Source: Mesorhizobium sp. (GTDB lineage: Bacteria > Pseudomonadota > Alphaproteobacteria > Rhizobiales > Rhizobiaceae). From it: 41,822 bases of DNA. The position numbers were made by a program, and so were the translations under genes. Where the stretch lies: NCBI GenBank assembly GCA_004017275.1, contig SAKE01000034.1, positions 1-41,822 of the forward strand, given 5' to 3'. Position 1 is the stretch's first letter; each line of letters begins with the position of its first letter. Below the pieces are notes generated by a model, which saw only the letters and a list, made by a program, of their open reading frames with translations, was not told the DNA's origin and did not search any database. Shown piece by piece: positions 31,421 to 40,419 of this stretch.

Positions 31421-34384
31421 ATGACCGAAACCGTTGAAACGATCGACTATTCCAAGACGCTTTATCTGCCGCAGACGGATTTCCCGATGCGCGCCGGCTT
31501 GCCGGAGAAGGAGCCGCTGCTGGTCAAGCGCTGGCAGGACATGGACCTCTACCGCAAGCTGCGCGAAAGTGCTGCCGGCCGCACGAAATACGTGCTGCAT
31601 GACGGCCCGCCCTACGCCAACGGAAATATCCATATCGGCCACGCGCTGAACAAGATCCTCAAGGACGTCATCACCCGCTCGTTCCAGATGCGCGGCTATG
31701 ACTCGAACTATGTGCCGGGCTGGGACTGTCACGGCCTGCCGATCGAATGGAAGATCGAGGAGCAGTATCGCGCCAAGGGCAAGAACAAGGACGAGGTGCC
31801 GGTCAACGAATTCCGCAAGGAATGCCGTGAGTTCGCTGCGGGTTGGATCACGGTGCAGGGGGCTGAGTTCCAGCGGCTCGGCGTCATCGGCGACTTCAAG
31901 AACCCCTATATGACGATGGCTTTCCATGCCGAGGCGCGGATCGCCGGTGAGCTGTTGAAGTTCGCCATGTCGGGCCAGCTCTATCGCGGCTCCAAGCCGG
32001 TGATGTGGAGTGTCGTCGAGCGCACCGCGCTGGCCGAGGCCGAGATCGAGTACCACGATTATGAGTCCGACACGATCTGGGCGAAGTTTCCGGTCGCCAG
32101 CCTGGTCCGTCCCATCGATGATGGTGAGACCAAACTGACGGAGGGAGCCCTCGATCTACTGCAGGCCCATGTCGTCATCTGGACGACGACGCCCTGGACC
32201 ATCCCCGGCAACCGCGCCGTCAACTATTCGCCGCGCATCAATTACGGCCTTTACGAGGTCACGGCGGCCGAGAACGCGTTCGGCCCGCAGCCAGGCGAAA
32301 AGCTGATCTTTGCCGACGCACTGGCCGAAGACGCCTCGGCCAAGGCCAAGGTCGCCTTGAATCGGCTTCGCAGCGTTTCGGCGCAAGAGCTTGGAAGCCT
32401 TACGCTTTCGCATCCGTTCAAGGGCCTTGGCGGCGGCTACGAATTTGCCGTTCCGATGCTCGCCGGCGACCATGTCACCGACGATGCCGGCACCGGCTTC
32501 GTCCACACCGCGCCTGGCCATGGCCGCGAGGACTTTGACGCCTGGATGGATGCGGCGGTGGATCTGCGCCCACGCGGCATCGACCCAGCCATCCCGTTCA
32601 CCGTCGACGATGGCGGCTTCTTCACCAAGGATGCGCCGGGTTTCGGCCCGGACCGCGAGGGTGGGCCGGCGCGCGTCATCGACGACAATGGCAAGAAGGG
32701 CAACGCCAACCAGGCCGTCATCGACGAGCTGATCAAACGCAACGCGCTGTTCGCGCGCGGCCGACTGAAACACTCCTATCCACATTCCTGGCGGTCCAAA
32801 AAACCGATCATCTTCCGCAACACGCCGCAATGGTTCGTCTATATGGACAAGGACCTCGGCGACGGCTCGACGCTGCGCAGCCGGGCGCTGAAGGCGATCG
32901 ACGACACCCGTTTCGTGCCCGCCGCCGGCCAGAACCGCATTCGCGCCATGATCGAGGAGCGCCCGGACTGGGTGCTGTCGCGCCAGCGCGCCTGGGGCGT
33001 GCCGATTGCCGTCTTTGCCGATGCCGACGGCAATGTGCTGAAGGACGAGGCTGTCAACCAGCGCATCATGGATGCCTTCGAGCAGGAGGGCGCCGACGCC
33101 TGGTTCGCGGCCGGCGCCAAGGAGCGTTTCCTCGGCAATCACGATGCCTCCAAATGGAAGCAGGTGATGGATATCCTCGACGTCTGGTTCGATTCGGGCT
33201 CGACGCACGCCTTCACGCTGGAGGATCGTCCTGACCTGAAATGGCCGGCCGACGTCTATCTCGAAGGCTCCGACCAGCATCGCGGCTGGTTCCATTCCTC
33301 GTTGCTGGAAAGCTGCGGCACCAGGGGCAGGGCACCTTACGACACCGTCGTCACCCATGGCTTCACCATGGACGAGGATGGCCGCAAGATGTCGAAGTCG
33401 CTCGGCAACACCGTCGTGCCGCAGGACGTCATCAAGCAGTCGGGCGCCGACATCCTGCGTCTGTGGGTGGTGACAACAGACTATTGGGAGGACCAGCGGC
33501 TCGGCAAGAACGTGCTGCAGACCAACATCGACGCCTACCGCAAGCTGCGCAACACCATCCGCTGGATGCTGGGCACGCTCGCCCATGACGATGGCGAAGA
33601 GGTGCCGCTGGAAAAGATGCCGGAGCTGGAGCGGCTGATGCTGCACCGGCTTGCCGAGCTCGATGAAGTCGTCCGCTCGGGCTACGATGCTTTCGAGTTC
33701 AAGCGCATCACCCGCATGCTGCTCGATTTCATGGTGGTCGAGCTGTCGGCCTTCTATTTCGACATCCGCAAGGATGCGCTCTACTGCGACGCGCCGTCGA
33801 GCGTGAAACGCAAGGCTTCGGTTCAAGTGGTACGCCATCTCTTCGACTGCCTGGTGAAATGGCTGGCGCCGATGCTGCCCTTCACCATGGAAGAGGCCTG
33901 GCTCGACCGCCATCCGGATGCGGTCTCGCTGCATCTTGATCAGTTCCCGCAAATCCCGGCGGACTGGAAAAACGAGGCGCTGGCGGAAAAATGGCGCAAG
34001 GTGCGGCAGGTGCGTCGCGTCGTCACCGGCGCGCTGGAGATTGCGCGCGCCCAGAAGGTGATCGGCTCGTCGCTGGAAGCGGTGCCGGTCGTCACCATCA
34101 ACGATGCGACGCTCGAAGCGGCGATATCGGATGTCGACATGGCCGAGATGGCGATCACCAGCGATCTGGTCATCGCTCATGGCGAGACACCGGCCAGTGC
34201 CTTCACGCTCGACGACGTCAAGGGCGTCGCCGTGGTGGTCGAGAAGGCCGAGGACCGTAGCCTGGTGAAATGCGCGCGATCCTGGCGCTACACCGCCGAT
34301 GTCGGCCAGGATCCGGAATTCCCGGACGTTTCGGCTAGGGATGCGGCGGTGCTGCACGAATTGAAGGCGCTTGGCCGGCTTTGA
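31421..34384 (+). CDS. ileS: Isoleucyl-tRNA synthetase
   Basis: A 987-residue class I synthetase that charges tRNA-Ile. The ATP motifs are HIGH (residues 71-74, in PPYANGNIHIGHALNK) and KMSKS (656-660). The editing domain (about 190-420) and WDCHGLPIEW are present. The C-terminal zinc region, usually four Cys, reads KCARSWRYTADVG and FPDVSARDAAV, keeping only one Cys, so no zinc finger forms. ATG 31421 gives the expected N-terminus (a weak ribosome site). A possible leader-peptide attenuator lies upstream. Confidence 0.97.
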   Translation: MTETVETIDYSKTLYLPQTDFPMRAGLPEKEPLLVKRWQDMDLYRKLRESAAGRTKYVLHDGPPYANGNIHIGHALNKILKDVITRSFQMRGYDSNYVPGWDCHGLPIEWKIEEQYRAKGKNKDEVPVNEFRKECREFAAGWITVQGAEFQRLGVIGDFKNPYMTMAFHAEARIAGELLKFAMSGQLYRGSKPVMWSVVERTALAEAEIEYHDYESDTIWAKFPVASLVRPIDDGETKLTEGALDLLQAHVVIWTTTPWTIPGNRAVNYSPRINYGLYEVTAAENAFGPQPGEKLIFADALAEDASAKAKVALNRLRSVSAQELGSLTLSHPFKGLGGGYEFAVPMLAGDHVTDDAGTGFVHTAPGHGREDFDAWMDAAVDLRPRGIDPAIPFTVDDGGFFTKDAPGFGPDREGGPARVIDDNGKKGNANQAVIDELIKRNALFARGRLKHSYPHSWRSKKPIIFRNTPQWFVYMDKDLGDGSTLRSRALKAIDDTRFVPAAGQNRIRAMIEERPDWVLSRQRAWGVPIAVFADADGNVLKDEAVNQRIMDAFEQEGADAWFAAGAKERFLGNHDASKWKQVMDILDVWFDSGSTHAFTLEDRPDLKWPADVYLEGSDQHRGWFHSSLLESCGTRGRAPYDTVVTHGFTMDEDGRKMSKSLGNTVVPQDVIKQSGADILRLWVVTTDYWEDQRLGKNVLQTNIDAYRKLRNTIRWMLGTLAHDDGEEVPLEKMPELERLMLHRLAELDEVVRSGYDAFEFKRITRMLLDFMVVELSAFYFDIRKDALYCDAPSSVKRKASVQVVRHLFDCLVKWLAPMLPFTMEEAWLDRHPDAVSLHLDQFPQIPADWKNEALAEKWRKVRQVRRVVTGALEIARAQKVIGSSLEAVPVVTINDATLEAAISDVDMAEMAITSDLVIAHGETPASAFTLDDVKGVAVVVEKAEDRSLVKCARSWRYTADVGQDPEFPDVSARDAAVLHELKALGRL

Positions 34385-34584
34385 CAGGCCGGCTACGGTG
34401 CACAAATGCCACGCCGGGTGGTCGAAAACCGCCCGCGCGTTGCCCTTAACGAGTGGTTGAGGTAAACACGCGAAACTCCGGAAGACAAATTGTCGCCGGA
34501 TTTCCGTCGCAAGTGCTTGGACGATGGGGGCCGGTCATAAGGCCGGCGGCAATCGAGAGGCTGTCTACAGTGGGACTTTTTGGC

Positions 34585-35265
34585 ATGACCGAGAGATATA
34601 ATGCGCGCCTGGCGCTGCTGGCGCCGCTTGTCGCATCGGGCCTCGCTTTGTCCGGCTGCATGGGCTCTCCGACCTACGGCACCGACAAGACCGCCGGCGA
34701 ACAGCTGGCCGGCGATATTTCGGGCGCCTTTTCATTCGCGCCGAAGCGCAAGGAACAGATCGACTACAAGCCGCGCCCGACGCTGGTGAAGCCGGCGCCA
34801 GGCCAGAAGGAAGCGCTGCCGGCACCGCAGGACAGCATCGAGACGGCGAGCGCCGAATGGCCCGAATCGCCCGAACAGCGCCGCGCCCGCCTGCGCGCCG
34901 ACGCCACCGCCCATCAGAACGACCCGGCCTACCAGTCGGACATCGTCGAGGACGTGCAGACCGACCCGGCCTCGGTGAAGAAGGCGATGGCGGATTCAGG
35001 CTCGAGCCACCCGCCGGCGTGGACGCCCGCGGATTCCGACAAGGGCCGCGCCGCCGAGATCCAGCGCCGGCTTGTCGACAGCAAGCAGGGTGACCCGAAC
35101 ACCCGCAAATATCTGAGCGAACCGCCGGTGCAGTATCGTGTCGCGGCCGGCACAGCGCCGCAGAATGAACTTGGCGAGGACGAGTACAAGAAGGAGCGCC
35201 GTCTCAAGAAAGAGGCGGAAGGCAAGAAGGGCAGCGGCTGGTTCGACTGGATGCCGTCCCTGTAA
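34585..35265 (+). CDS. Predicted lipoprotein, conserved rhizobial, unknown function
   Basis: A 226-residue protein with a lipoprotein signal: hydrophobic LALLAPLVASGLALSGC gives the lipobox LSGC, with lipidation at about Cys25. The mature part is polar and Pro/Glu/Lys-rich (KPRPTLVKPAPGQKEALPAP, EYKKERRLKKEAEGKKG), probably largely disordered, ending in GWFDWMPSL. No domain recognised. A GTG at 34570 with GAGAGG upstream is an alternative start. It lies 200 bases after ileS on the same strand. Confidence 0.8.
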   Translation: MTERYNARLALLAPLVASGLALSGCMGSPTYGTDKTAGEQLAGDISGAFSFAPKRKEQIDYKPRPTLVKPAPGQKEALPAPQDSIETASAEWPESPEQRRARLRADATAHQNDPAYQSDIVEDVQTDPASVKKAMADSGSSHPPAWTPADSDKGRAAEIQRRLVDSKQGDPNTRKYLSEPPVQYRVAAGTAPQNELGEDEYKKERRLKKEAEGKKGSGWFDWMPSL

Positions 35266-35301
35266 GCACGCCAATTGGGTTGCCGGGCGTTGCGCCCCGG
35301 T

Positions 35302-35751
35302 TCAGCCGCGCCGTTCCCGGAAAAATCCCTTGAGCAGCAGGGCCGCTTCGGTCTCGCCCATGCCCGGATAGATGTCGGGCGCGTGGTGGCAGGTCGGCGA
35401 GGCGAAGAAGCGCACACCATTGACCACCGCACCGCCCTTGTCGTCGGCGGCGCCGAAATAGAGCCGGCGCAGCCGGGCGAAGGAAATGGCGCCGGCGCAC
35501 ATGGCGCACGGCTCCAACGTCACATAGAGATCGTGGCCGGTGAGCCGCTCGGCCGACAGTTTGCGGCAGGCATCGCGGATGACCAGCATCTCGGCATGCG
35601 CCGTCGGGTCGGCAAGTTCGCGTGTGCGGTTGCCGGCGCTGGCGACAACGCCGTCGCCGTTGGCGATGACGGCGCCGACCGGCACTTCGCCGCGCAAGGC
35701 TGCCGCTTCGGCCTCTTTCAGTGCCATGGCCATGAAATCGGGTCGCTTCAC
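35302..35751 (-). CDS. tadA: tRNA-specific adenosine(34) deaminase TadA
   Basis: A 149-residue zinc deaminase that makes inosine at the wobble base of tRNA-Arg(ACG). The catalytic motifs are HAE (His52, Glu54) and PCAMC (Cys82, Cys85), with the usual TadA context GEVPVGAVI and LARLRRLYFGA. Length and motifs are typical. It is transcribed away from rluB across a 234-base repeat-rich gap. Confidence 0.96.
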   Translation of the reverse strand: MKRPDFMAMALKEAEAAALRGEVPVGAVIANGDGVVASAGNRTRELADPTAHAEMLVIRDACRKLSAERLTGHDLYVTLEPCAMCAGAISFARLRRLYFGAADDKGGAVVNGVRFFASPTCHHAPDIYPGMGETEAALLLKGFFRERRG

Positions 35752-35861
35752 GCGGTTTCCATTCCGATTATCTCCTCGTCGGCTTTTGGTTTTCGTTTGT
35801 CTTCACGGAAAAACCGGTCTCCACTTTTCCCTGACAAACTCGGGCGATCCTGTTATTGAGC

Positions 35862-35963
35862 GCATCAACCCGAAAATCGGACTCGGTTTTCGGAAATGAT
35901 CATGCGCCAAATCAAGTGCTACAGCGTTCGTTGCGCGCCCGAAAGGATGCGCCACGCTGTAGC
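35862..35963. repeat. Rhizobial palindromic repeats between tadA and rluB
   Basis: Two adjacent palindromes. First, GCGCAT ... CCGAAAA ... TTTTCGG ... ATGCGC is nested between about 35862 and 35907. Second, GCTACAGCGT (35918-35927) and ACGCTGTAGC (35954-35963) form a perfect 10-base stem. Both resemble intergenic repeat families common in Mesorhizobium. An upstream GGAAAAACCGGTCTCCACTT stretch belongs to the same repeat style. Confidence 0.6.
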
Positions 35964-35985
35964 AGCGCAAACGGACAAAGGCCAC

Positions 35986-38028
35986 ATGGACGACAAAGAC
36001 AAGAAATTCCGACCCAAGAAGGGTCCGGCCAGGAGTGGCCCGAAAGCCGCGGGTCCGCGCAGCCGTGATGGCGCCGCCGGCAAAGGCGGCAAGCCGTCCT
36101 TTGGCGCCAAGAAGCCTTACGCACCGCGCCGCGACCGCCCGATGGCGGCTGAGGGCGAGCGGCCGAAGCGCGACTTCAAGGGCGGGGACAAGCCATTCAG
36201 CAAAGGCCCGCGTCCCGAAGGCAAACCTTTTGAGAAGCGTGAAGGCCCACGCAAGCCTTATGCGCCACGTGGCGACCGTCCGATGGCCGCCGAGGGCGAG
36301 CGCAAGCCGTACGAGAAGCGCGAAGGGCCGCGCAAACCCTATGCGCCACGTGGCGACCGTCCGAAGGCCGCCGATGGCGAACGCAAGCCCTATGAGAAGC
36401 GCGAAGGGCCGCGCAAACCTTATGCCCCGCGCGGCGACCGCCCGGCTGCGGCGGCAGAGGGTGGCGAACGGCGCTTCGACCGTCGTCCCAAGCGTGATTT
36501 TAGCGACCGGGCACAGCGCGATGCTGGCGATCGCCCGAAGCGTGACTTCGCCGATCGCCCCAAGCGCGACTTCGCTGATCGCCCCAAGCGTGATTTCGGC
36601 GACCGTCCCAAGCGTGATTTCAACGATCGGCCGCAAGGCGCATCGGGCGGCAGCTTCAAGCCACGCCCGCGTCCCGCCGATGCTGCGGAAGAGGCAGGCG
36701 AGCGTATTGCCAAGCGGCTTGCCCGCGCCGGCCTGGCTTCGCGCCGCGATGCCGAGGAACTGATCGCCGCCGGCCGCGTCAAGGTCAATGGCCGCGCCCT
36801 GACTTCGCCGGCCTTTAACGTCATGCCTGATGACATTATCCATCTCGACGGCATGGAAATCCCGCCGATCGAGCGCACGCGGCTGTTCCTGTTCCACAAG
36901 CCGGCCGGCGTCGTTACCACCAACCGCGATCCCGAGGGTCGCAAGACCGTCTTCGACGTCCTGCCGGCGGAATTGCCTCGGCTGATGACCGTCGGCCGGC
37001 TCGATATCAACACCGAAGGCCTGCTGCTGCTCACCAATGATGGCGGCCTGTCGCGCGTGCTCGAACTGCCGGCCACCGGCTGGCTGCGCCGCTACCGCGT
37101 GCGCGTCCACGGCAAGGTCGAGGAGAAGGCGCTTGCCGGCCTGCGTGAAGGCATTGCCGTCGACGGCGTGTTTTACGGCGCCATCGAAGCGACGCTCGAC
37201 CGTGAGCAAGGCACCAATGCCTGGCTGACGATCGGCCTGCGCGAGGGCAAGAACCGCGAAGTTAGGAACATCCTCGGCTCGCTCGGCCTCGACGTGACGC
37301 GGCTGATCCGCATCTCTTACGGGCCGTTCCAGCTCGATGACCTCGCTGAGGGCCATGTATTGGAGATCAAGGGCAGGGTGCTGCGCGACCAGCTTGGCGA
37401 GCGCCTGGTCGAGGAATCCGGCGCCAATTTCGAGGCCGATGTCACCAAGCCTTTTTCCAACAAGCCGGTGCGGCGTACTGAAGTTCGCGAGCCGGAGCCG
37501 GAACGGCCGAAATTCACCCGTGACGGCGAACGCCGTCCGATCGGCGAGGGCGGGTTGATCAAGAACCGCAAGCGCCGCGAAGGCAGCCGTGACGAAGCAC
37601 TGGGCAAGCTGTCGACAAGCCCCGACAGAAGCGCAGAGAAGAGCTTTGGCGACCGCGGCCCGCGTCCCGAACGCAGTTTTGGCGACAAACCCCGTGGCGG
37701 CTTTGGTGACAAACCGCGCGGCGGCTTTGGCGACAAGCCGCGAGGCAGCGGCAAGAAATCCGAGCGTGAGCAACGGCCGATCGAGCCGCCCGGCCAGCGC
37801 AAGGCCAATGTCTGGATGGCGCCGGGCGCGCGGCCGATCGGCAAGGGCAGAGCCGAGGCTGACGCCGCCAAGGCAGCGGAAGCCAAGGCGCGCAAAGCAT
37901 CGTTCAAGCCCTCATATGGCAAACCCGCCGGTGCAAAACCGTTCGGCAAGCCGCGTGGCGAACGTCCCAGCGGTGCTGGTGGCGGTGACCGACCGCGCAG
38001 TGGCCCCCGAGGCCCCAAAGCGAGATGA
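35986..38028 (+). CDS. rluB: 23S rRNA pseudouridine synthase, RsuA/RluB/RluE/RluF family, with long disordered tails
   Basis: A 680-residue protein, more than twice the usual size. Residues 1-235 are Lys/Arg/Pro-rich: a 27-residue unit beginning KPYEKREGPRKPY is repeated about three times, then an 8-residue unit DRPKRDFA about five times. An S4 domain follows (about 238-285, GERIAKRLARAGLASRRDAE), then the synthase domain with GRLDINTEGLLLLTNDG (catalytic Asp340). Residues about 500-680 are another basic tail with repeated FGDKPRGG. ATG 35986 is preferred to the ATG at 35896 inside a repeat element. The stop overlaps rsmD (ATGA). Confidence 0.93.
   Translation: MDDKDKKFRPKKGPARSGPKAAGPRSRDGAAGKGGKPSFGAKKPYAPRRDRPMAAEGERPKRDFKGGDKPFSKGPRPEGKPFEKREGPRKPYAPRGDRPMAAEGERKPYEKREGPRKPYAPRGDRPKAADGERKPYEKREGPRKPYAPRGDRPAAAAEGGERRFDRRPKRDFSDRAQRDAGDRPKRDFADRPKRDFADRPKRDFGDRPKRDFNDRPQGASGGSFKPRPRPADAAEEAGERIAKRLARAGLASRRDAEELIAAGRVKVNGRALTSPAFNVMPDDIIHLDGMEIPPIERTRLFLFHKPAGVVTTNRDPEGRKTVFDVLPAELPRLMTVGRLDINTEGLLLLTNDGGLSRVLELPATGWLRRYRVRVHGKVEEKALAGLREGIAVDGVFYGAIEATLDREQGTNAWLTIGLREGKNREVRNILGSLGLDVTRLIRISYGPFQLDDLAEGHVLEIKGRVLRDQLGERLVEESGANFEADVTKPFSNKPVRRTEVREPEPERPKFTRDGERRPIGEGGLIKNRKRREGSRDEALGKLSTSPDRSAEKSFGDRGPRPERSFGDKPRGGFGDKPRGGFGDKPRGSGKKSEREQRPIEPPGQRKANVWMAPGARPIGKGRAEADAAKAAEAKARKASFKPSYGKPAGAKPFGKPRGERPSGAGGGDRPRSGPRGPKAR
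36220..36462 (+). repeat. 81-bp tandem repeat inside rluB
   Basis: A near-identical 81-base unit (27 codons) recurs with TATGCGCCACGTGGCGACCG at 36259 and 36340, and a variant from 36421. It encodes the basic N-terminal repeats. Recombination could change copy number. Confidence 0.8.
36478..36640 (+). repeat. 24-bp tandem repeat inside rluB
   Basis: About six imperfect copies of a 24-base unit encode DRPKRDFA and variants (DRAQRDAG, DRPKRDFG, DRPKRDFN), directly after the 81-base repeats. Confidence 0.75.
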
Positions 38029-38579
38029 GAATCGTCGGCGGTGAGTTTCGCGGGCGTCCCTTGGCGACGCCTCGCTCGAGCGCCATCCGTCCGACGACCG
38101 ATCGCACCCGCGAGGCGGTCTTCAACGTGCTGGCGCATCGCTTTGCCGAGCAATTGGACGGCGCGCGCGTGCTCGACCTGTTCGCCGGCACCGGCGCGCT
38201 TGGGCTGGAAGCCCTGTCGCGCGGTGCGTCCTATGGCGTCTTCATCGAGGAATCGGCCGAAGGCCGTGGGCTCATCCGCGACAATGTCGAGGCGTTTGGC
38301 CTGACCGGTCGCACCAAGATCTTCCGCCGCGATGCCACCGGCCTCGGCGAGGCCGGCACGCTGGCGCCGTTCGGCCTCGTCTTCGCCGACCCGCCCTATG
38401 GCAAGGGCCTTGGCGAGCGCGCTTTGCAGTCGGCGAAAGCGGGCGGCTGGCTGCGCCCCGGCGCACTGTGCGTGGTCGAGGAGACCGCGGTGGCTTCCTT
38501 CGAGCCGGGTCCCGGCTTTTCCGTGCTGGACGAGCGCAACTATGGCGAGACCGTCATCCGCTTCATCGAGGCCGCCTGA
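38025..38579 (+). CDS. rsmD: 16S rRNA (guanine(966)-N(2))-methyltransferase RsmD
   Basis: A 184-residue methyltransferase of the small ribosomal subunit. N-terminal MRIVGGEFRGRPLATP and RPTTDRTREAVFNVL are RsmD signatures; the SAM loop is VLDLFAGTGALGLEALSRGA and the catalytic motif is DPPY. The start overlaps the rluB stop by four bases, so the two rRNA-modifying enzymes are coupled. Complete and typical. Confidence 0.96.
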   Translation: MRIVGGEFRGRPLATPRSSAIRPTTDRTREAVFNVLAHRFAEQLDGARVLDLFAGTGALGLEALSRGASYGVFIEESAEGRGLIRDNVEAFGLTGRTKIFRRDATGLGEAGTLAPFGLVFADPPYGKGLGERALQSAKAGGWLRPGALCVVEETAVASFEPGPGFSVLDERNYGETVIRFIEAA

Positions 38580-38699
38580 TACGCCTTGCACACACGCCGG
38601 CCTCTTTGCCGCCGCCTTTGCCGGCAACATGACCAACAATTCACTTTGCTTGTCGGCAGCACCTTGCCTATCGTCCTGTCGACTGAACCGGAGCCATTG

Positions 38700-40088
38700 A
38701 TGACATTTAGGGCTGAATGGCTGCGCGGAACGCTGTTGGCGACCTCTTTGGCTTTTGCGACAACCGGTCCGGTGCTGGCCGACAGCCCGGTCTTGCCCAA
38801 CACGGTTCCGGCCGAGTTCAAGGTCACGGACTTCCTGCTCGACAACGGCATGGAGGTGGTCGTCATTCCCGACCATCGCGCGCCGATCGTCACCCACATG
38901 GTCTGGTACAAGATCGGCAGCGCCGACGAGCCGCCCGGCAAATCCGGCATCGCGCATTTTTTCGAGCATCTGATGTTCAAGGCGACGACCCACCATGCGG
39001 CGGGCGAGTTCGACCGCGCCATCTCCGACATTGGCGGCTCCAACAACGCCTTCACCTCCTACGACTACACCGCCTTCCACGAGACTGTGGCGCCGTCGGC
39101 GCTCGAACTGATGATGAGTTTTGAGGCCGACCGCATGCGCAACCTCATCCTCACCGACGATGTCATCAAGACCGAGCGCGACGTCATCCTCGAGGAGCGC
39201 CGCTCGCGCATCGACAACAATCCAGAGGCGGTTCTCGACGAGGAGGTGGATGCGACGCTGTGGCAGAACCAGCCCTACCGCATTCCCGTCATCGGCTGGA
39301 TGCAGGAGATGCAGCAGCTGAACCGCGCCGATGCCACCGCCTTCTACGACAAATACTACCGGCCCAACAACGCCGTGCTGATCGTCGCCGGCGATGTCGA
39401 GCCGGACACGGTGCGGGCGCTGGCCGAAAAGACCTATGGCAAGGTGGCGCGCGGCCCCGATCTGCCGCCGCGCATCCGTCCGGTCGAGCCGGAACAGAAC
39501 ACCAAGCGTACGGTCACGCTCTCCGACGCCCGCGTCAGCGTGCCGAGCTTTTCCACCCAATGGGTGGTGCCGTCCTATCACACGGGCAAGCCGGGCGAGG
39601 CGGAAGCGCTCGACCTCTTGGCGGAGATCCTCGGCGGCGGCAACCGCAGCCGGCTCTACCAGGCGCTCGTCGTCCAGCAAGGCATTGCCTCCAATGCCGG
39701 CGCCTATTTCCAGGGCACCATGCTCGACGACACCAATTTCACCGTCTACGGTGCGCCGCGCGGCGATGCCAAGATCTCCGACGTCGAAGCAGCGGTCGAT
39801 GCGGAAGTGGCGCGCATCGTCCGGGATGGCGTTACGCCATCGGAGCTGGAAAAGGCCAAGGACCGCTATGTCAGGTCGATGATCTTTGCCCGCGACAAGC
39901 AGGATTCCATGGCCAACATCTACGGCTCGACGCTGGCCACCGGCGGCAATGTACAGGACGTCCAGCAATGGACGGACCGCATCCGCAAGGTCACATCAGA
40001 CGAGGTCAAGGCCGTCGCCGCGCGCTATCTCGTGCTCGCCCGGTCGACGACCGGCTATTTGCTGCCGCAGCAACAGGCGGGGAATTGA
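38700..40088 (+). CDS. M16 zinc metallopeptidase (pitrilysin family), catalytic partner
   Basis: A 462-residue exported peptidase. A signal peptide (LLATSLAFATTGPVLA, cut near residue 27) is followed by the inverted zinc motif HFFEH (His86, Glu89, His90) and the distal Glu in KTERDVILEERR. The second half has the M16 inactive-domain fold with EILGGGNRSRLYQALV. M16B proteins of this size act as a pair: one subunit carries the zinc site, the other does not. The next gene encodes such a partner. ATG 38700 has CGGAG seven bases upstream. Confidence 0.93.
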   Translation: MTFRAEWLRGTLLATSLAFATTGPVLADSPVLPNTVPAEFKVTDFLLDNGMEVVVIPDHRAPIVTHMVWYKIGSADEPPGKSGIAHFFEHLMFKATTHHAAGEFDRAISDIGGSNNAFTSYDYTAFHETVAPSALELMMSFEADRMRNLILTDDVIKTERDVILEERRSRIDNNPEAVLDEEVDATLWQNQPYRIPVIGWMQEMQQLNRADATAFYDKYYRPNNAVLIVAGDVEPDTVRALAEKTYGKVARGPDLPPRIRPVEPEQNTKRTVTLSDARVSVPSFSTQWVVPSYHTGKPGEAEALDLLAEILGGGNRSRLYQALVVQQGIASNAGAYFQGTMLDDTNFTVYGAPRGDAKISDVEAAVDAEVARIVRDGVTPSELEKAKDRYVRSMIFARDKQDSMANIYGSTLATGGNVQDVQQWTDRIRKVTSDEVKAVAARYLVLARSTTGYLLPQQQAGN

Positions 40089-40194
40089 TTTGACCGATCA
40101 TCTCACCCTCATGCGCGCAGGGCAGCCGGTTCGGCAGCTCGCCTCGTTCCATACGCGCTCCGGGCGCTGTCCTTCGCTCACAATAGATGCCGGC

Positions 40195-40248
40195 TCTGCC
40201 CCTCACCTGCCTGCCGGCATCCTCTCCCCGTATAGTGACGGGGAGAGG
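40195..40248 (+). repeat. RIME-like palindromic element, copy A
   Basis: CCTCTCCCCGT-ATAGTG-ACGGGGAGAGG (40221-40248) is an 11-base perfect hairpin preceded by a conserved tail GCCCCTCACCTGCCTGCCGG. It matches the rhizobial intergenic mosaic element style. Confidence 0.75.
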
Positions 40249-40317
40249 GGCGCCATCATCGATGGTTTCGCCAATCACCAACGTTGGGAGAATGGGGCCG
40301 AGACCACGGCCAGCCCC

Positions 40318-40367
40318 CTTCTCCCCGTCACTATACGGGGAGAAGTGCCCGGCAGGGCGATGGGGGG
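40318..40367 (-). repeat. RIME-like palindromic element, copy B (inverted)
   Basis: CTTCTCCCCGT-CACTAT-ACGGGGAGAAG (40318-40345) is the same element in opposite orientation, with its tail TGCCCGGCAGGGCGATGGGG on the right. Copies A and B form an inverted pair around about 70 bases. Confidence 0.75.
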
Positions 40368-40419
40368 TGGCTCCGACTTCGACAATTGTTCGTCTCGAAC
40401 GCACGTTGGAAGCCAAAAT

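Larger units (their letters stand above)
40089..40419. other. Spacer between the two M16 genes, with RIME-like repeats
   Basis: A 331-base stretch without a supported gene. It contains two inverted copies of a RIME-like palindrome. Another reading frame is open across it in phase with the downstream peptidase, but it would translate the repeats and is not credible. Confidence 0.6.

Noticed and set aside
32156..34405. 749-codon minus-strand open frame
   Set aside because: Lies wholly opposite ileS, whose motifs are unmistakable.
34385..34584. Searched for a tRNA or small RNA after ileS
   Set aside because: No cloverleaf or conserved T-loop found; only a weak open frame in phase with the lipoprotein.
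36220..36640. CRISPR-like regular repeats
   Set aside because: Repeats are contiguous, in frame and code for basic peptide units; there are no unique spacers.
35803..39968. Minus-strand open frames of 656 and 883 codons opposite rluB, rsmD and the M16 gene
   Set aside because: Low-complexity mirror images of the rluB repeats and shadows of rsmD and M16; no ribosome site or domain.
39886..40419. Extended N-terminus of the second M16 peptidase
   Set aside because: It would overlap the first peptidase gene and translate RIME-like repeats; the signal peptide begins only after 40420.
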